Shown here: in pieces, positions 1 to 8,590 of the stretch
Position numbering within the stretch: the stretch's first letter is position 1
Layout: every line of letters begins with the position of its first letter
NCBI GenBank assembly: GCA_019351975.1
Contig: JABBOG010000012.1
Span: 1-64,000 of the forward strand
Length of the DNA stretch: 64,000 nucleotides
Direction of reading: 5' to 3'
From: Acidobacteriota bacterium
GTDB taxonomy: Bacteria > Acidobacteriota > Terriglobia > Terriglobales > Acidobacteriaceae
The notes under the pieces: generated by a model
The model's input: only the letters and a program-made list of their open reading frames with translations
What the model was told of the DNA's origin: nothing
The model's database searches: none
Position numbers and translations under genes: made by a program

Positions 1-631
1 CCTCCCCCCCCCCACCTTCTAGCCGCGCCACGTCTACAATCCAGCGCGCAACCCACCGCAAAGCCCACCCCGCCGCTCCTCATCATCGCCAACCACGTCA
101 CTGCCTACGACGTCCCCCTCATCCTCACCGCGCTCCCACCGCACCTCCGCCCACCACCTCGCCATCGCCATGTCCGGCGAGATGCTCCTCGATTTCCGCC
201 ACGCTCGCGGAGCCGCCAACCGCATTCTTGACCCCCTGATGCCCATCGCCTACTTGCTCCTGACCATCCTCTTGAATGTCTTCCCACTCCCCCGCCTCGG
301 TGGTTTCCGCCGCAGCTTCGAGCACGCCGGGTGCGCCCTCGACCGCGGCTACTCCGTCCTCATCTTTCCCGAAGGCCGCCGCTCTCCCGACGGCACCCTG
401 CAGCCCTTCCGCTCCGGCATCGGTCTCCTCGCCCAGCAGGCCGAAGCCGCCATCCTCCCCGTGGCCCTCATCGGCCTCGACGAACTAAAACGCAACCACA
501 GCCGCTGGTTCCGCTCCGGACGCCTCGCCGTCCGCGTCGGCGCCCCCATCCCCTATAACCTGACCGCCACCCCTGGCCAAACCACCCAACAACTCCAAAC
601 CGCCCTCGCCAACCTCCTTAAAAATACGTAG
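1..631 (+). pseudogene. 1-acyl-sn-glycerol-3-phosphate acyltransferase-like protein (PlsC family), 5'-truncated and frameshifted
   Basis: This is the C-terminal part of a phospholipid or fatty-acyl transferase acting at the inner membrane. Frame 1 is open from the window edge and carries the catalytic HX4D block (NHVTAYD, about 91-111). The rest, including the second conserved block FPEGRRSPDG and a membrane-like stretch (AYLLLTILLNVFPLP), is in frame 2. The frames join if one C in the CCC at 150-152 is dropped, giving HLR followed by HHLAIAMSG. The tracked 153-aa ORF starting at 170 lacks the catalytic His/Asp and would be inactive alone. The gene starts outside the window. The break lies in a short C run, and a 10-C run sits at 4-13, so a sequencing indel is as likely as a real mutation. 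The domain could also be the acyltransferase half of a larger ligase fusion. Confidence 0.7.
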
Positions 632-652
632 CCGCGCCTTCTCTAGGCGCGG
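632..652 (+). terminator. Hairpin directly after the acyltransferase stop codon
   Basis: A perfect 8-bp GC-rich stem (CCGCGCCT / AGGCGCGG) with a 5-base loop begins on the base after the TAG stop. No clear T run follows, so the call rests on position and stem strength. Confidence 0.45.
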
Positions 653-827
653 TACCCTTACTGAAGCTCGGATTGGTTGGTTTCGGCTTCTTATGCCTCT
701 TGTACACGTTAAGTGCATGGCGCGAGAGCCTCGAAAACAGTGTTCGCGGCGCGCGCTGGCGCGGCATCGACCTGCGTCGCACCGCAACGACTGCTACGCG
801 AAAAAACACACCTCCACCATCAACTAT

Positions 828-1964
828 CTACTCCGACAGAACAGCCTTGGTCAGATTGCGCGGGTGGTCCACATCGATGCCATTATTAATCGCCATCCAA
901 TAAGAAAGAAGCTGTAGCGGTATCACCTCACAGATCGCCAGCAACGGCTCTCGCATCTCCTGAACGAAAACAGTGTGATCGGCCAACGCCGCAATCACGC
1001 TGTCACCCTCATTTGCGATAGCAAGAATACTTGCACGCTGCTCGCGCATGTCGCGCATCAGTTGCACAACCTTCTCGTACCGTAAAACCGACCCTGCATC
1101 CGATCGATCCACCGTGGCGATCATCACCAGCGGCGTCCCTTCGGCTACGAGTGCGTTGGGGCCATGCTTCAACTCACCGCTCGGATACCCCTCCGCGTGC
1201 AGATACGCCGACTCCTTGAGCTTAAGAGCACCCTCGCGAGCGATCGGATAGTGAACGCCGCGCCCCAGGAACAGGAAGTTCCTGGACGAACGGTATTGAT
1301 CTGCGATCTCCCGCATCGCATCCTCCCAGCCTTGCAACTGACTTTCAATCCGCTTCGGTAGATCGGTCACCTCAGCGAGGCGTTGGCGAAGTTCACTTGC
1401 GGACATCGAATCGCGCGTATCCGCTGCCATAAGCCCAAGAAGATAAAGGTTCAGCAGTTGTGCCGTAAAGCTTTTCGTCGCTGGGATGGCCCGCTCGCGA
1501 CCCGCAACCGTAGGAAAAGAAACCGTCGCTTCACGCTCCATCGTGGAATCATCCACGTTCGTTATCGCGAGCGTCTCGTGTCCGGAGAGATTCGCCTTGC
1601 GCAGAGCCGCAAGCGTATCCGCGGTCTCACCCGATTGCGAGATGACCATCACTGCCGAATGGACCAACGCTTTCTCGGATCGGTAACAGTATTCGCTGGC
1701 GTATTCCACCTCTACCGCCAGTCCACTCAGATCTTCGATCATAAGTTCAGCGAGCATGCCCGCATGCCGGCTCGAACCGCTGGCCGCGATCACAAGCTTC
1801 GCCTCAATCCGCTTGAGCCACGCCATCACCTCAGCGCAATTTCCCATCCGGAAGCCAGAGCCATCCAGGTAATGCTCAATCGTCGCCGCCAATGTCGCGG
1901 ACTGCTCATAGATTTCGCGCAACATCCAATGATTGAATTGCTTCGAGGAGTTTAATGTGTCCAT
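828..1964 (-). CDS. SIS-domain sugar-phosphate isomerase/deaminase (GlmS-like, no glutaminase domain)
   Basis: A protein of 378 aa with two SIS domains like the isomerase half of glucosamine-6-phosphate synthase. Visible sugar-phosphate-binding motifs are SGSSRHAG, SQSGETADT and PATKSFTAQ; later come HAEGYPSGELKHGP and a GlmS-like tail (DVDHPRNLTKAV). The N-terminal glutamine amidotransferase domain with its Cys-2 nucleophile is missing, so it probably runs in the deaminating or isomerising direction, as AgaS/FrlB-type enzymes do, in catabolism of an amino sugar. The ORF opens at 2015, but I place the start at 1964: GAAGG lies just upstream, and the two operator arms would otherwise fall inside the coding region. 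It is divergent from a DeoR-family gene, the usual partner of such enzymes. The substrate cannot be told from sequence. Confidence 0.85.
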   Translation of the reverse strand: MDTLNSSKQFNHWMLREIYEQSATLAATIEHYLDGSGFRMGNCAEVMAWLKRIEAKLVIAASGSSRHAGMLAELMIEDLSGLAVEVEYASEYCYRSEKALVHSAVMVISQSGETADTLAALRKANLSGHETLAITNVDDSTMEREATVSFPTVAGRERAIPATKSFTAQLLNLYLLGLMAADTRDSMSASELRQRLAEVTDLPKRIESQLQGWEDAMREIADQYRSSRNFLFLGRGVHYPIAREGALKLKESAYLHAEGYPSGELKHGPNALVAEGTPLVMIATVDRSDAGSVLRYEKVVQLMRDMREQRASILAIANEGDSVIAALADHTVFVQEMREPLLAICEVIPLQLLSYWMAINNGIDVDHPRNLTKAVLSE

Positions 1965-1985
1965 AATTACCTTCATACTCGCTGA

Positions 1986-2018
1986 ATTATGATCATTAGA
2001 GAATAATATGATCATAAT
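1986..2018. promoter_or_regulatory. Inverted-repeat operator candidate between the SIS gene and the DeoR-family gene
   Basis: Two arms, ATTATGATCAT (1986-1996) and ATGATCATAAT (2008-2018), form a perfect 11-bp inverted repeat with an 11-bp spacer. Each arm itself contains the palindrome ATGATCAT. The site lies 22-54 bases upstream of the SIS start and overlaps a candidate -10 box for that gene. A further 10-bp palindrome (GGGCATGCCC) sits at 2021-2030. The neighbouring DeoR-family repressor is the obvious binder; that is inference. Confidence 0.6.
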
Positions 2019-2041
2019 ACGGGCATGCCCAACTCCTACAA
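2014..2041 (-). promoter_or_regulatory. Candidate sigma-70 promoter for the SIS gene
   Basis: Read on the - strand, TTGTAG (2036-2041) and TATTAT (2014-2019) are separated by 16 bases. The -10 is one base off consensus; the -35 is weak. The -10 overlaps one operator arm, which fits repression. Confidence 0.35.
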
Positions 2042-2103
2042 CATAGATAATTTTTATTTGTTCGCGCGTATTAGGCTACACTCATGCTGTCTCCGAAATC
2101 CTT

Positions 2104-2889
2104 ATGTCTACAAAGACTGATATACGTGCAGATCGAATCATGAAAGCACTGCTACGCGCAGGCGACATCTCCGTGCAAGAGCTTGTCGATCAAGTCGGTA
2201 CCTCAGCACCTAGCATCCGCCGAGATCTTGCGCGGCTGGAGAAGCGCGGACTCGTCCTGCGAACCCACGGCGGCGCGACCCTCCTTGAACCCCTCCTCTA
2301 CGAACCTTTCCGCCATGACACCTCCTTTCAGGCAAGAGAGCTACGTTCCGCCGACGCGAAGCGCAGAATCGGCCTGGCTGCGAGCGAATTAGTAGGCGAG
2401 AAGGAGACCATCGGTCTGACTGCTGGCACCACTACGACTCAAATCGGACGCGCGTTGCGCCATCGTCGCGGCATCTCGGTCATCACAAATGCAGTGAACA
2501 TCGGCATGGAGTTGTGCAATCAGCCGGCGATCAAAACAATGTTGACGGGTGGCACGCTCGCCTGGGCATGGACATTCGCTCTGGCCGGGCAGCCCGCTCT
2601 CAATTTCCTGCGAGATGTTTATCTGGATAAAGCATTCGTAGGCGTCACAGGGTTCGATCTCGAACGCGGCATCACCACACTTGAGTCAGAAGAGGCGTCC
2701 GTCTCTCAGGCGATGATACGAAATGCAAAACAGGTGATCGTTGTCGCGGACTCGAAAAAAATGGGACATGTCAGCCCCGCTCTCATCTGTCCAGTGTCAG
2801 CGATCCACGTGCTTGTATCCGACACAGGTCTGTCCGAGGACATCCAGCAGTCTCTGCGCGCCAGAAACATTGAAGTCATACTGGCCTGA
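2104..2889 (+). CDS. DeoR/GlpR-family transcriptional regulator
   Basis: A 261-aa repressor-type protein. The N-terminal winged helix-turn-helix is clear (ISVQELVDQVGTSAPSIRRDLARLE, ending in RTHGGA, the DeoR signature). The remainder is a DeoRC sugar-phosphate sensor domain, with GLTAGTTTTQIGRAL and a C-terminal VVADSKKMG segment where the effector phosphate is bound in this family. Its usual length is about 250-260 aa. It is divergent from the SIS-domain gene and probably represses it, and perhaps itself, through the inverted repeat between them; the inducer would be the sugar phosphate handled by the SIS enzyme. No other catabolic gene for the same substrate is adjacent. Confidence 0.9.
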   Translation: MSTKTDIRADRIMKALLRAGDISVQELVDQVGTSAPSIRRDLARLEKRGLVLRTHGGATLLEPLLYEPFRHDTSFQARELRSADAKRRIGLAASELVGEKETIGLTAGTTTTQIGRALRHRRGISVITNAVNIGMELCNQPAIKTMLTGGTLAWAWTFALAGQPALNFLRDVYLDKAFVGVTGFDLERGITTLESEEASVSQAMIRNAKQVIVVADSKKMGHVSPALICPVSAIHVLVSDTGLSEDIQQSLRARNIEVILA

Positions 2890-3194
2890 CCCTGTCTTCC
2901 CTCTCCATCCACCTTCTTCAACATCAACAGCTACTTCAACGCGGTGGGCAACGCGAATCCGTACAAGTAGAGCATAGATTCTAGCCTCCACCCACGCATA
3001 GCGTGCTCTATCGTCCGTCTTCTTACGACAACGTGCACGCAGAGTAGCCAGATCTTCCCTTCGTAGCCGGTTCCCTCGCGGCCTCAGCTGCATTAGTCGG
3101 CCCATCGGATGGAATTAGCCCGCGTTCGCCGCCTCATGATATATTTCGTAAATTCCATCGAACCAGCACCATCCGAAATCGGAGGGCACCGCGC
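2890..3194. other. Intergenic stretch without a supported gene
   Basis: About 305 bases between the DeoR-family gene and the ABC ATPase gene. A short frame ending at 2970 (FNINSYFNAVGNANPYK then stop) looks protein-like and may be a decayed C-terminal remnant, but nothing upstream in that frame supports a gene. GGAGGG lies about 10 bases before the ABC ATPase start. Confidence 0.4.
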
Positions 3195-4091
3195 ATGGCA
3201 CTTGCGATCCACAATCTTTCGAAGACCTACCCCAATGGGGTCAGGGCGCTCAAAGATCTTTCCCTCAACATCGGCAACGAGATGTTCGGCCTGCTCGGTC
3301 CAAACGGCGCCGGCAAATCCTCTCTCATGCGTACGATCGCAACACTCCAGGATCCAGACTCAGGGACCATCCAACTCGACGAAATCAACGTGCTCAAAGA
3401 TAAATCCGCGGTTCGTCGCGTCCTTGGATACCTGCCACAGGAGTTCGGTGTCTACCCCAAGATGTCTGCACTGGAGATGCTCCACCACCTCGCCATTATG
3501 AAAGGCATCGCCAGCAAAGCTGAACGAAATCAAATGGTGGACGCCCTGCTCAACCAGACAAATCTATGGGCTGCACGCAAAAAATCTCTGAGCACCTACT
3601 CAGGAGGGATGAAGCAAAGGTTCGGGATCGCGCAGGCTCTTCTCGCCAATCCAAAGCTCATCATCGTTGATGAGCCCACCGCCGGTCTCGACCCCGCAGA
3701 GCGTAACCGCTTCCTTAATCTGCTCAGCTCCATCGGATCCAATGTCACAGTCATCCTCTCGACACACATCGTCGAAGACGTCCGGGAGCTTTGCCCGCGC
3801 ATGGCCATCATTGCGAACGGTGAAGTCTTGCTCGAAGGCTCTCCAGCCTCTGCCCTCGAAGCGCTGCGTGGCAAGATCTACTCCAAAGTCGTCGCAACCG
3901 ACGATGAGCTTCGCGCTCTTGAGTCCTCGTTCAACGTCATCTCCACCCATCTCGTCGGAGGTCTGCATGAGGTTCGCATCCATGCCGACTCTAGTCCTGG
4001 CCAGGAGTTTCGTCCTGTAGATTCCGGGCTTGAGGATGTCTACTTTCTCAATCTCACACATCATGCCGCTCGCAGTGCAGCAATCAATTAA
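3195..4091 (+). CDS. ABC transporter ATP-binding protein
   Basis: A 298-aa ABC ATPase of the ABC-2 exporter class. Walker A is GPNGAGKSS (residues about 35-43), the signature is STYSGGMKQR and Walker B is LIIVDEPTAGLDP, followed by the switch histidine in LSTHIVEDV. The roughly 80-residue C-terminal extension is usual in NatA/CcmA-like subunits. The next gene, 54 bases on, encodes the permease, so the two most likely form one exporter, ATP being hydrolysed on the cytoplasmic side. The substrate is unknown. The start has GGAGGG upstream. Confidence 0.92.
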   Translation: MALAIHNLSKTYPNGVRALKDLSLNIGNEMFGLLGPNGAGKSSLMRTIATLQDPDSGTIQLDEINVLKDKSAVRRVLGYLPQEFGVYPKMSALEMLHHLAIMKGIASKAERNQMVDALLNQTNLWAARKKSLSTYSGGMKQRFGIAQALLANPKLIIVDEPTAGLDPAERNRFLNLLSSIGSNVTVILSTHIVEDVRELCPRMAIIANGEVLLEGSPASALEALRGKIYSKVVATDDELRALESSFNVISTHLVGGLHEVRIHADSSPGQEFRPVDSGLEDVYFLNLTHHAARSAAIN

Positions 4092-4145
4092 TGCAGTACC
4101 GCCGATACGCAACGATATCCAGAGATTTGGAGACGCAAACGATCT

Positions 4146-7100
4146 ATGGCACAGTTCTGGGAATTCTTTACGTTTGAACTCAAATTTCGCGGCAAAAGCC
4201 TATCCACCTACGTCTACTTCGCACTCTTCTTCTTTCTTACCTTCCTGTCGATTGCGGCACAAGACTTCTTCAATGTCGGTAACGACAAGGTTCTTCTCAA
4301 CGGCCCAGCATCCACATCGATCCTGTACATCCTGTTTAGCTTCTTCGGAATGATCGTCATCGCCGCGATCTTCGGCACCTCAATCCTGCGGGACTTCCAG
4401 CGCAACACCTACCAGATCATCTTCACCAAACCAATCACGAAGATCGCGTATCTAGGTGGCCGCTGGGCCGGTTCCTTCGTCGCTACGGTCTTTGTGTTCT
4501 TTGGCCTTGTCCTTGGAGAAACCGCTGGAACCTTCGCTCCATGGGCAGATCACACTCGTATCGCAACGGGTCACTTCGGCTGGTACATCCACGCCTTCTT
4601 GGCCATCACCGTCGTTCAAATCTTCTTTCTTGGATCCGTCTTCTTCACAATCGCCGCCCTCACACGCAAGCTTTTCATTGTGTACCTTCAGGGCGTCGTA
4701 CTCTTTATCGTCTACCTCGTCATCAACGCTGTCTTCTCTGCGACACGCTCCCTCGAGCACTTCTGGTCAGCGATCTTCGATCCCGTCGGCCTTCGACTCT
4801 TCAGCGTCATCACCCGCTATTGGACCCCGGTCGAACAGAATACCCTTCAACTCAACTGGACAGGCGTGTTCCTCTATAACCGGCTCGTCTGGATCAGCGT
4901 CGGCCTCATCTTTCTCGCCGCTGTTTACAAGTTGTTTCCTCTGTCGGTCGAAGCGCTCACCGCTGTATCCCAGGGTCGGCGAGCCGCTCGCGACCGCGAA
5001 AACGATGCAGCGAATACACCCTCCGTTCGGTCTCTCGTCGCTCCTCGGCTTCCCCTCGTCCACCAGGTATTTAGCACCTCCACAACCGTGGCCCAGTTTC
5101 TCTCGCTCACGCGGCTTCGCATCAAAAATATCGTCACCGAACTTCCCTTCTGGGCGATCTTCTGCGTGATGGTTATGTACGCACTTCTTCTTGGCCACTT
5201 CGCCGGACGAGTCGAAGACGGCAACGTGTATCCAGTCACCTTCCTGATGGTCAGCGCTGTCGAAGGTAACGCGTTTATCTTCCTCCTTGTCATCGCCACG
5301 CTCTACGCCGGTGAGCTCGTCTGGCGCGAGCGAGATACGCACTTCGACGGAATCCAGGATGCGCTCCCCATGCGCGAGTCCACCGATTGGCTATCGAAAC
5401 TCGCTGCTCTGGTCACCGTGGAACTCATTCTTCTTACCGTCATCATGTTCTGCGGAATTCTCTCCCAGATCTTTGCCGGCTACTTTCACTTCGAGATCGT
5501 CGAGTACATCAAAGAACTCTACTTCGTTACCTTTCCTCAGGTACTCATCTTTGTCCTTGTCGCTCTCTTCCTCCAGACCATCGTCTCGAATAAATTCATT
5601 GGGCACGGCATCGTCATTGGTCTCTTCGTTCTAAATGCCGTCCTCTTTGCGCACGGATGGGAAAATACCCTCTATCTCTTCGGCAATACACCTCCCTACA
5701 CCTACTCGGACATGAACGGCTACGGCCACTTTGCGCCGGCGCTCTTCTGGTCGCTCCTTTATTGGCTATCGATCGCTGCATTCCTCAGCGTGCTGTCGAT
5801 TGGCCTCGCTCTACGTGGCTCCGACGATGCATGGAGTTCGCGGCTGCGCCTATTGCGCCAACGCGCCCCAAGACTCGTACCCGCAGCTGTTTTCTTCGCT
5901 CTCCTCGCGGTCGCCAGCGGCAGCTGGTACTACTACAACAGCCATGTACTCAATGAATTCATCTCTGCCCCTCATCAGCGCGATATCCAGGCCCAATACG
6001 AGCGCGATTTCAAGAAGTACTGGCATCTTCCCCAGCCAAAGATTATCTCGGTTGACGCAAACATCGACATATTTCCCGAACACCGCGCGTTTTCTGGAAC
6101 CGGGCACTACCTGCTCCAGAACAAGACCTCAACGCCTGTTAGTCAAATCCATATCGTCGATTCGAAACAGTCAATTTCGAACGTTCGCTTCGATCGTCCC
6201 TTTCATAAAATATCTTCAAGCCCCCGCAATCTCTACACCATCTACGCTCTCGATCAACCGCTCGCGCCCGGAGACAAGCTCAATATGGACTTCTCCGTTG
6301 GATACACGCCGCACGGCTTCCGCGACGGAGGAGAGCGTCCCGAACTCGCCTACTCCGGCACCTTCTTTGACGTCTCGTACTTCCCCGAGATCGGCTACGA
6401 TACAAACCTCGAACTCACAGACCCTCGCCGCCGTCGTGAAGAGCACCTCGGTCCCGTCACCGATCTCCCTCAGCGCGGTGACCCGCTCGGCAGCCGCACA
6501 AACCTGTTCACCCCCGACTCCGACTGGATCTCCTACAACACGACCGTCAGCACATCCGACCATGACTCCGAAGGCAAACCCCAGATAGCGCTCGCTCCCG
6601 GCTACCTGCAAAGGGATTGGCACGCCAACGGCCGCCACTACTTCCAATACAGCATGGGCGACGTCAAAACTCTCGACTTCTTTTCCTACGTCTCCGCTCG
6701 CTACGACGTCAAAAAAGTTGTCTACCAAGGCGTCAGCGGCCCCATCAACATCGAGGTCTACTACGATCCCCACCACCCGTACGACGTTGACGACATGATC
6801 GCCTCCGCCAAGGCTGGCCTTGCCTACTACGAGCAGAACTACTCGCCGTTCCAGTTCAAACAGTTCCGCATCCTCGAGTACCCCCGCTACCGCAACTTCG
6901 CGCAGTCCTTCCCCAACACCGTCCCCTACGCCGAAACGGGCTTCATCGGACGCGTCGTCGATCCCACCACAGATATCGATCGCACCTACTTCGTCACCGC
7001 ACACGAACTCGCTCATCAATGGTGGGGCCACCAACTCATCGGCGGAGCCGTCGCCGGCTCTAACATGATGTCCGAATCACTCGCCGAGTACTCCGCGCTG

Positions 7101-7805
7101 CGTATCGCACAAAAGAAATACGGCGACGTCCAGATGCATAAGTTCCTCCGCCACGAGCTCGACGGCTACCTCCGCGGACGCGCCGCCGAAGCTCACAAAG
7201 AGCCGCCAATCGTCCTCGTACAGCGAGAAGCCTATGTCTGGTATCAAAAGGGGTCCCTGGTTCTTTATGGCCTCGCAGACTATATCGGTGAAGATAAGGT
7301 CAACCTCGCCCTGCACAACTTCCTCATGCAATATCGTTACGCCAACGCCAATACCGCTCAAGACGTTCCATATCCCGACACGCGCCAGTTCGTCGCCGCC
7401 CTTCGTGCCCAGACCCCACCTGAGTATCAGTACTACATCACGGACGCCTTCGAGAACATCGTTCTCTACGACAACAAGGCTCTGACTGCAACCTACATCC
7501 AGACTCCAGACAAGAAATACAAGGTGACCCTAACAGTTCAGGCACGGAAGTTAAAATCCGATGGCTCCGGCAATGAGTCCCCCATGCCCCTCGCCGACTA
7601 CATTGACATAGGCATCTTTTCCGGTAAAAAGGATCACGAAAAGACGCTGTACCTCGCAAAGAATAAGTTCCTTTCTGCGAATGACGGCAAACAGACATTC
7701 ACTGTTACCGTCGATCAGATGCCTACACGCGCAGGGATCGACCCATTCAATAAACTCATCGACCGCATTCCCGATGACAATGTGATCGACATCACCAAGC
7801 CGTAG
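4146..7805 (+). CDS. ABC-2 permease fused to an M1-family metallopeptidase
   Basis: A 1219-aa fusion. The first half (about 1-600) is an ABC-2-type permease with many hydrophobic segments in two blocks (about 20-270 and 340-600). The second half starts after a membrane segment near 585-605 and is an M1 aminopeptidase-like domain. It holds the zinc site HELAH (residues 953-957) with the third ligand in ESLAEYSAL and a catalytic Tyr candidate further on. The usual GAMEN exopeptidase loop is not seen; its place is taken by FAQSFPNTVPYAE. Such permease/M1 fusions occur in Acidobacteria and Bacteroidetes, but I know of no experimental function. With the upstream ATPase it would make a transporter carrying a peptidase domain, probably on the periplasmic side. 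GGAG lies about 13 bases before the start, a long spacing. Confidence 0.9.
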   Translation: MAQFWEFFTFELKFRGKSLSTYVYFALFFFLTFLSIAAQDFFNVGNDKVLLNGPASTSILYILFSFFGMIVIAAIFGTSILRDFQRNTYQIIFTKPITKIAYLGGRWAGSFVATVFVFFGLVLGETAGTFAPWADHTRIATGHFGWYIHAFLAITVVQIFFLGSVFFTIAALTRKLFIVYLQGVVLFIVYLVINAVFSATRSLEHFWSAIFDPVGLRLFSVITRYWTPVEQNTLQLNWTGVFLYNRLVWISVGLIFLAAVYKLFPLSVEALTAVSQGRRAARDRENDAANTPSVRSLVAPRLPLVHQVFSTSTTVAQFLSLTRLRIKNIVTELPFWAIFCVMVMYALLLGHFAGRVEDGNVYPVTFLMVSAVEGNAFIFLLVIATLYAGELVWRERDTHFDGIQDALPMRESTDWLSKLAALVTVELILLTVIMFCGILSQIFAGYFHFEIVEYIKELYFVTFPQVLIFVLVALFLQTIVSNKFIGHGIVIGLFVLNAVLFAHGWENTLYLFGNTPPYTYSDMNGYGHFAPALFWSLLYWLSIAAFLSVLSIGLALRGSDDAWSSRLRLLRQRAPRLVPAAVFFALLAVASGSWYYYNSHVLNEFISAPHQRDIQAQYERDFKKYWHLPQPKIISVDANIDIFPEHRAFSGTGHYLLQNKTSTPVSQIHIVDSKQSISNVRFDRPFHKISSSPRNLYTIYALDQPLAPGDKLNMDFSVGYTPHGFRDGGERPELAYSGTFFDVSYFPEIGYDTNLELTDPRRRREEHLGPVTDLPQRGDPLGSRTNLFTPDSDWISYNTTVSTSDHDSEGKPQIALAPGYLQRDWHANGRHYFQYSMGDVKTLDFFSYVSARYDVKKVVYQGVSGPINIEVYYDPHHPYDVDDMIASAKAGLAYYEQNYSPFQFKQFRILEYPRYRNFAQSFPNTVPYAETGFIGRVVDPTTDIDRTYFVTAHELAHQWWGHQLIGGAVAGSNMMSESLAEYSALRIAQKKYGDVQMHKFLRHELDGYLRGRAAEAHKEPPIVLVQREAYVWYQKGSLVLYGLADYIGEDKVNLALHNFLMQYRYANANTAQDVPYPDTRQFVAALRAQTPPEYQYYITDAFENIVLYDNKALTATYIQTPDKKYKVTLTVQARKLKSDGSGNESPMPLADYIDIGIFSGKKDHEKTLYLAKNKFLSANDGKQTFTVTVDQMPTRAGIDPFNKLIDRIPDDNVIDITKP

Positions 7806-7961
7806 TCCTCAACCAAAACCTTTGCGATTCGATGTAAAGTGATTCCACGAGCTGCGCGCAGAATCGGCGAAAATTCCTCCCGCGCTGAAGCCTGCTCTTA
7901 TTCATGCAAAGAAAAGACTCCTCCCCCGCGATCCATCTGGACTCACGAGAAGTTTCTATTT

Positions 7962-7980
7962 TGGCTCTTTACGAGAGCCA
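7962..7980. promoter_or_regulatory. Small hairpin in the leader of the amidohydrolase operon
   Basis: A perfect 7-bp stem (TGGCTCT / AGAGCCA) with a 5-base loop, 108 bases before the first start codon of the run. It could be a leader structure or the terminator of the ABC operon; no T run is present. Confidence 0.25.
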
Positions 7981-8088
7981 TCCTTGCCCTTACTTTTACA
8001 TCACACGAACCGCTTGCATCATGGCGTCCTAACGTCATTCTTAAAGCTCCAGGCAGCGCGCGCACATTACGGCCAATCGAGGAGAACT

Positions 8089-8538
8089 ATGAGGACAGGA
8101 TTCAAGATCACGCTTGAGGTCGTTTTAACCTTTGGGCTTCTACTTCCTTCAATGCATGCCCAATCGCCTCCGCCAGCAGCTCCTCTCACAAGCAGTCAAC
8201 AGGAAAGCCAGGTTGAAATCTACCGCATCGCTCCCGGACAGCAAGAGGCATTCCTAAAATTCATAGCGCTCTGCGACGAAGCCAATCGTCAGGCAGGCAT
8301 GCAGCCGCGGCAACTCTTTGTCCACGAAGACGGTGCTGACTGGGACTTTCTTCTGATCCAGCCATTGCACAACACGGACCAGCAGAACAAGGCATGGTCC
8401 GCTGCTGCTGCCCGCTTGGGAATCCCCCACGGCGGCGACTTCTTTTTGGCAATCCGCCAGTTCATCGCGGGTCACACCGATACTGCGGTCATTGGTCCTA
8501 CGACCGCCTCCGATTGGCTGAATCAGCTGCACAAATAG
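8089..8538 (+). CDS. Small secreted protein of unknown function
   Basis: A 149-aa protein. The N-terminus is a Sec signal peptide (LEVVLTFGLLLPSMHA, cleavage likely after MHAQ). The mature part has no motif I recognise. The phrase VEIYRIAPGQQEAFLKFIALCDEANRQAG could suggest a dimeric alpha-beta barrel (ABM-like) fold, but that is a guess. The start at 8089 is chosen because GGAGAA sits just upstream and the signal peptide begins there; the longer ORF from 7984 has no such support. It opens a co-directional run with three amidohydrolase-type genes, 52 bases before the first, and is presumably exported with them. Confidence 0.7.
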   Translation: MRTGFKITLEVVLTFGLLLPSMHAQSPPPAAPLTSSQQESQVEIYRIAPGQQEAFLKFIALCDEANRQAGMQPRQLFVHEDGADWDFLLIQPLHNTDQQNKAWSAAAARLGIPHGGDFFLAIRQFIAGHTDTAVIGPTTASDWLNQLHK

Positions 8539-8590
8539 CTGATCTCCCCCACTACAACGCAGCCCAGAACAACATCCAGCGGGATAACGT

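Noticed and set aside
2908-2970. Short protein-like tail (FNINSYFNAVGNANPYK then stop)
   Set aside because: No upstream coding sequence in frame; too short to assign.
7839-8117. 92-aa ORF before the small secreted protein gene
   Set aside because: Overlaps the well-supported start at 8089 in another frame and lacks motifs.
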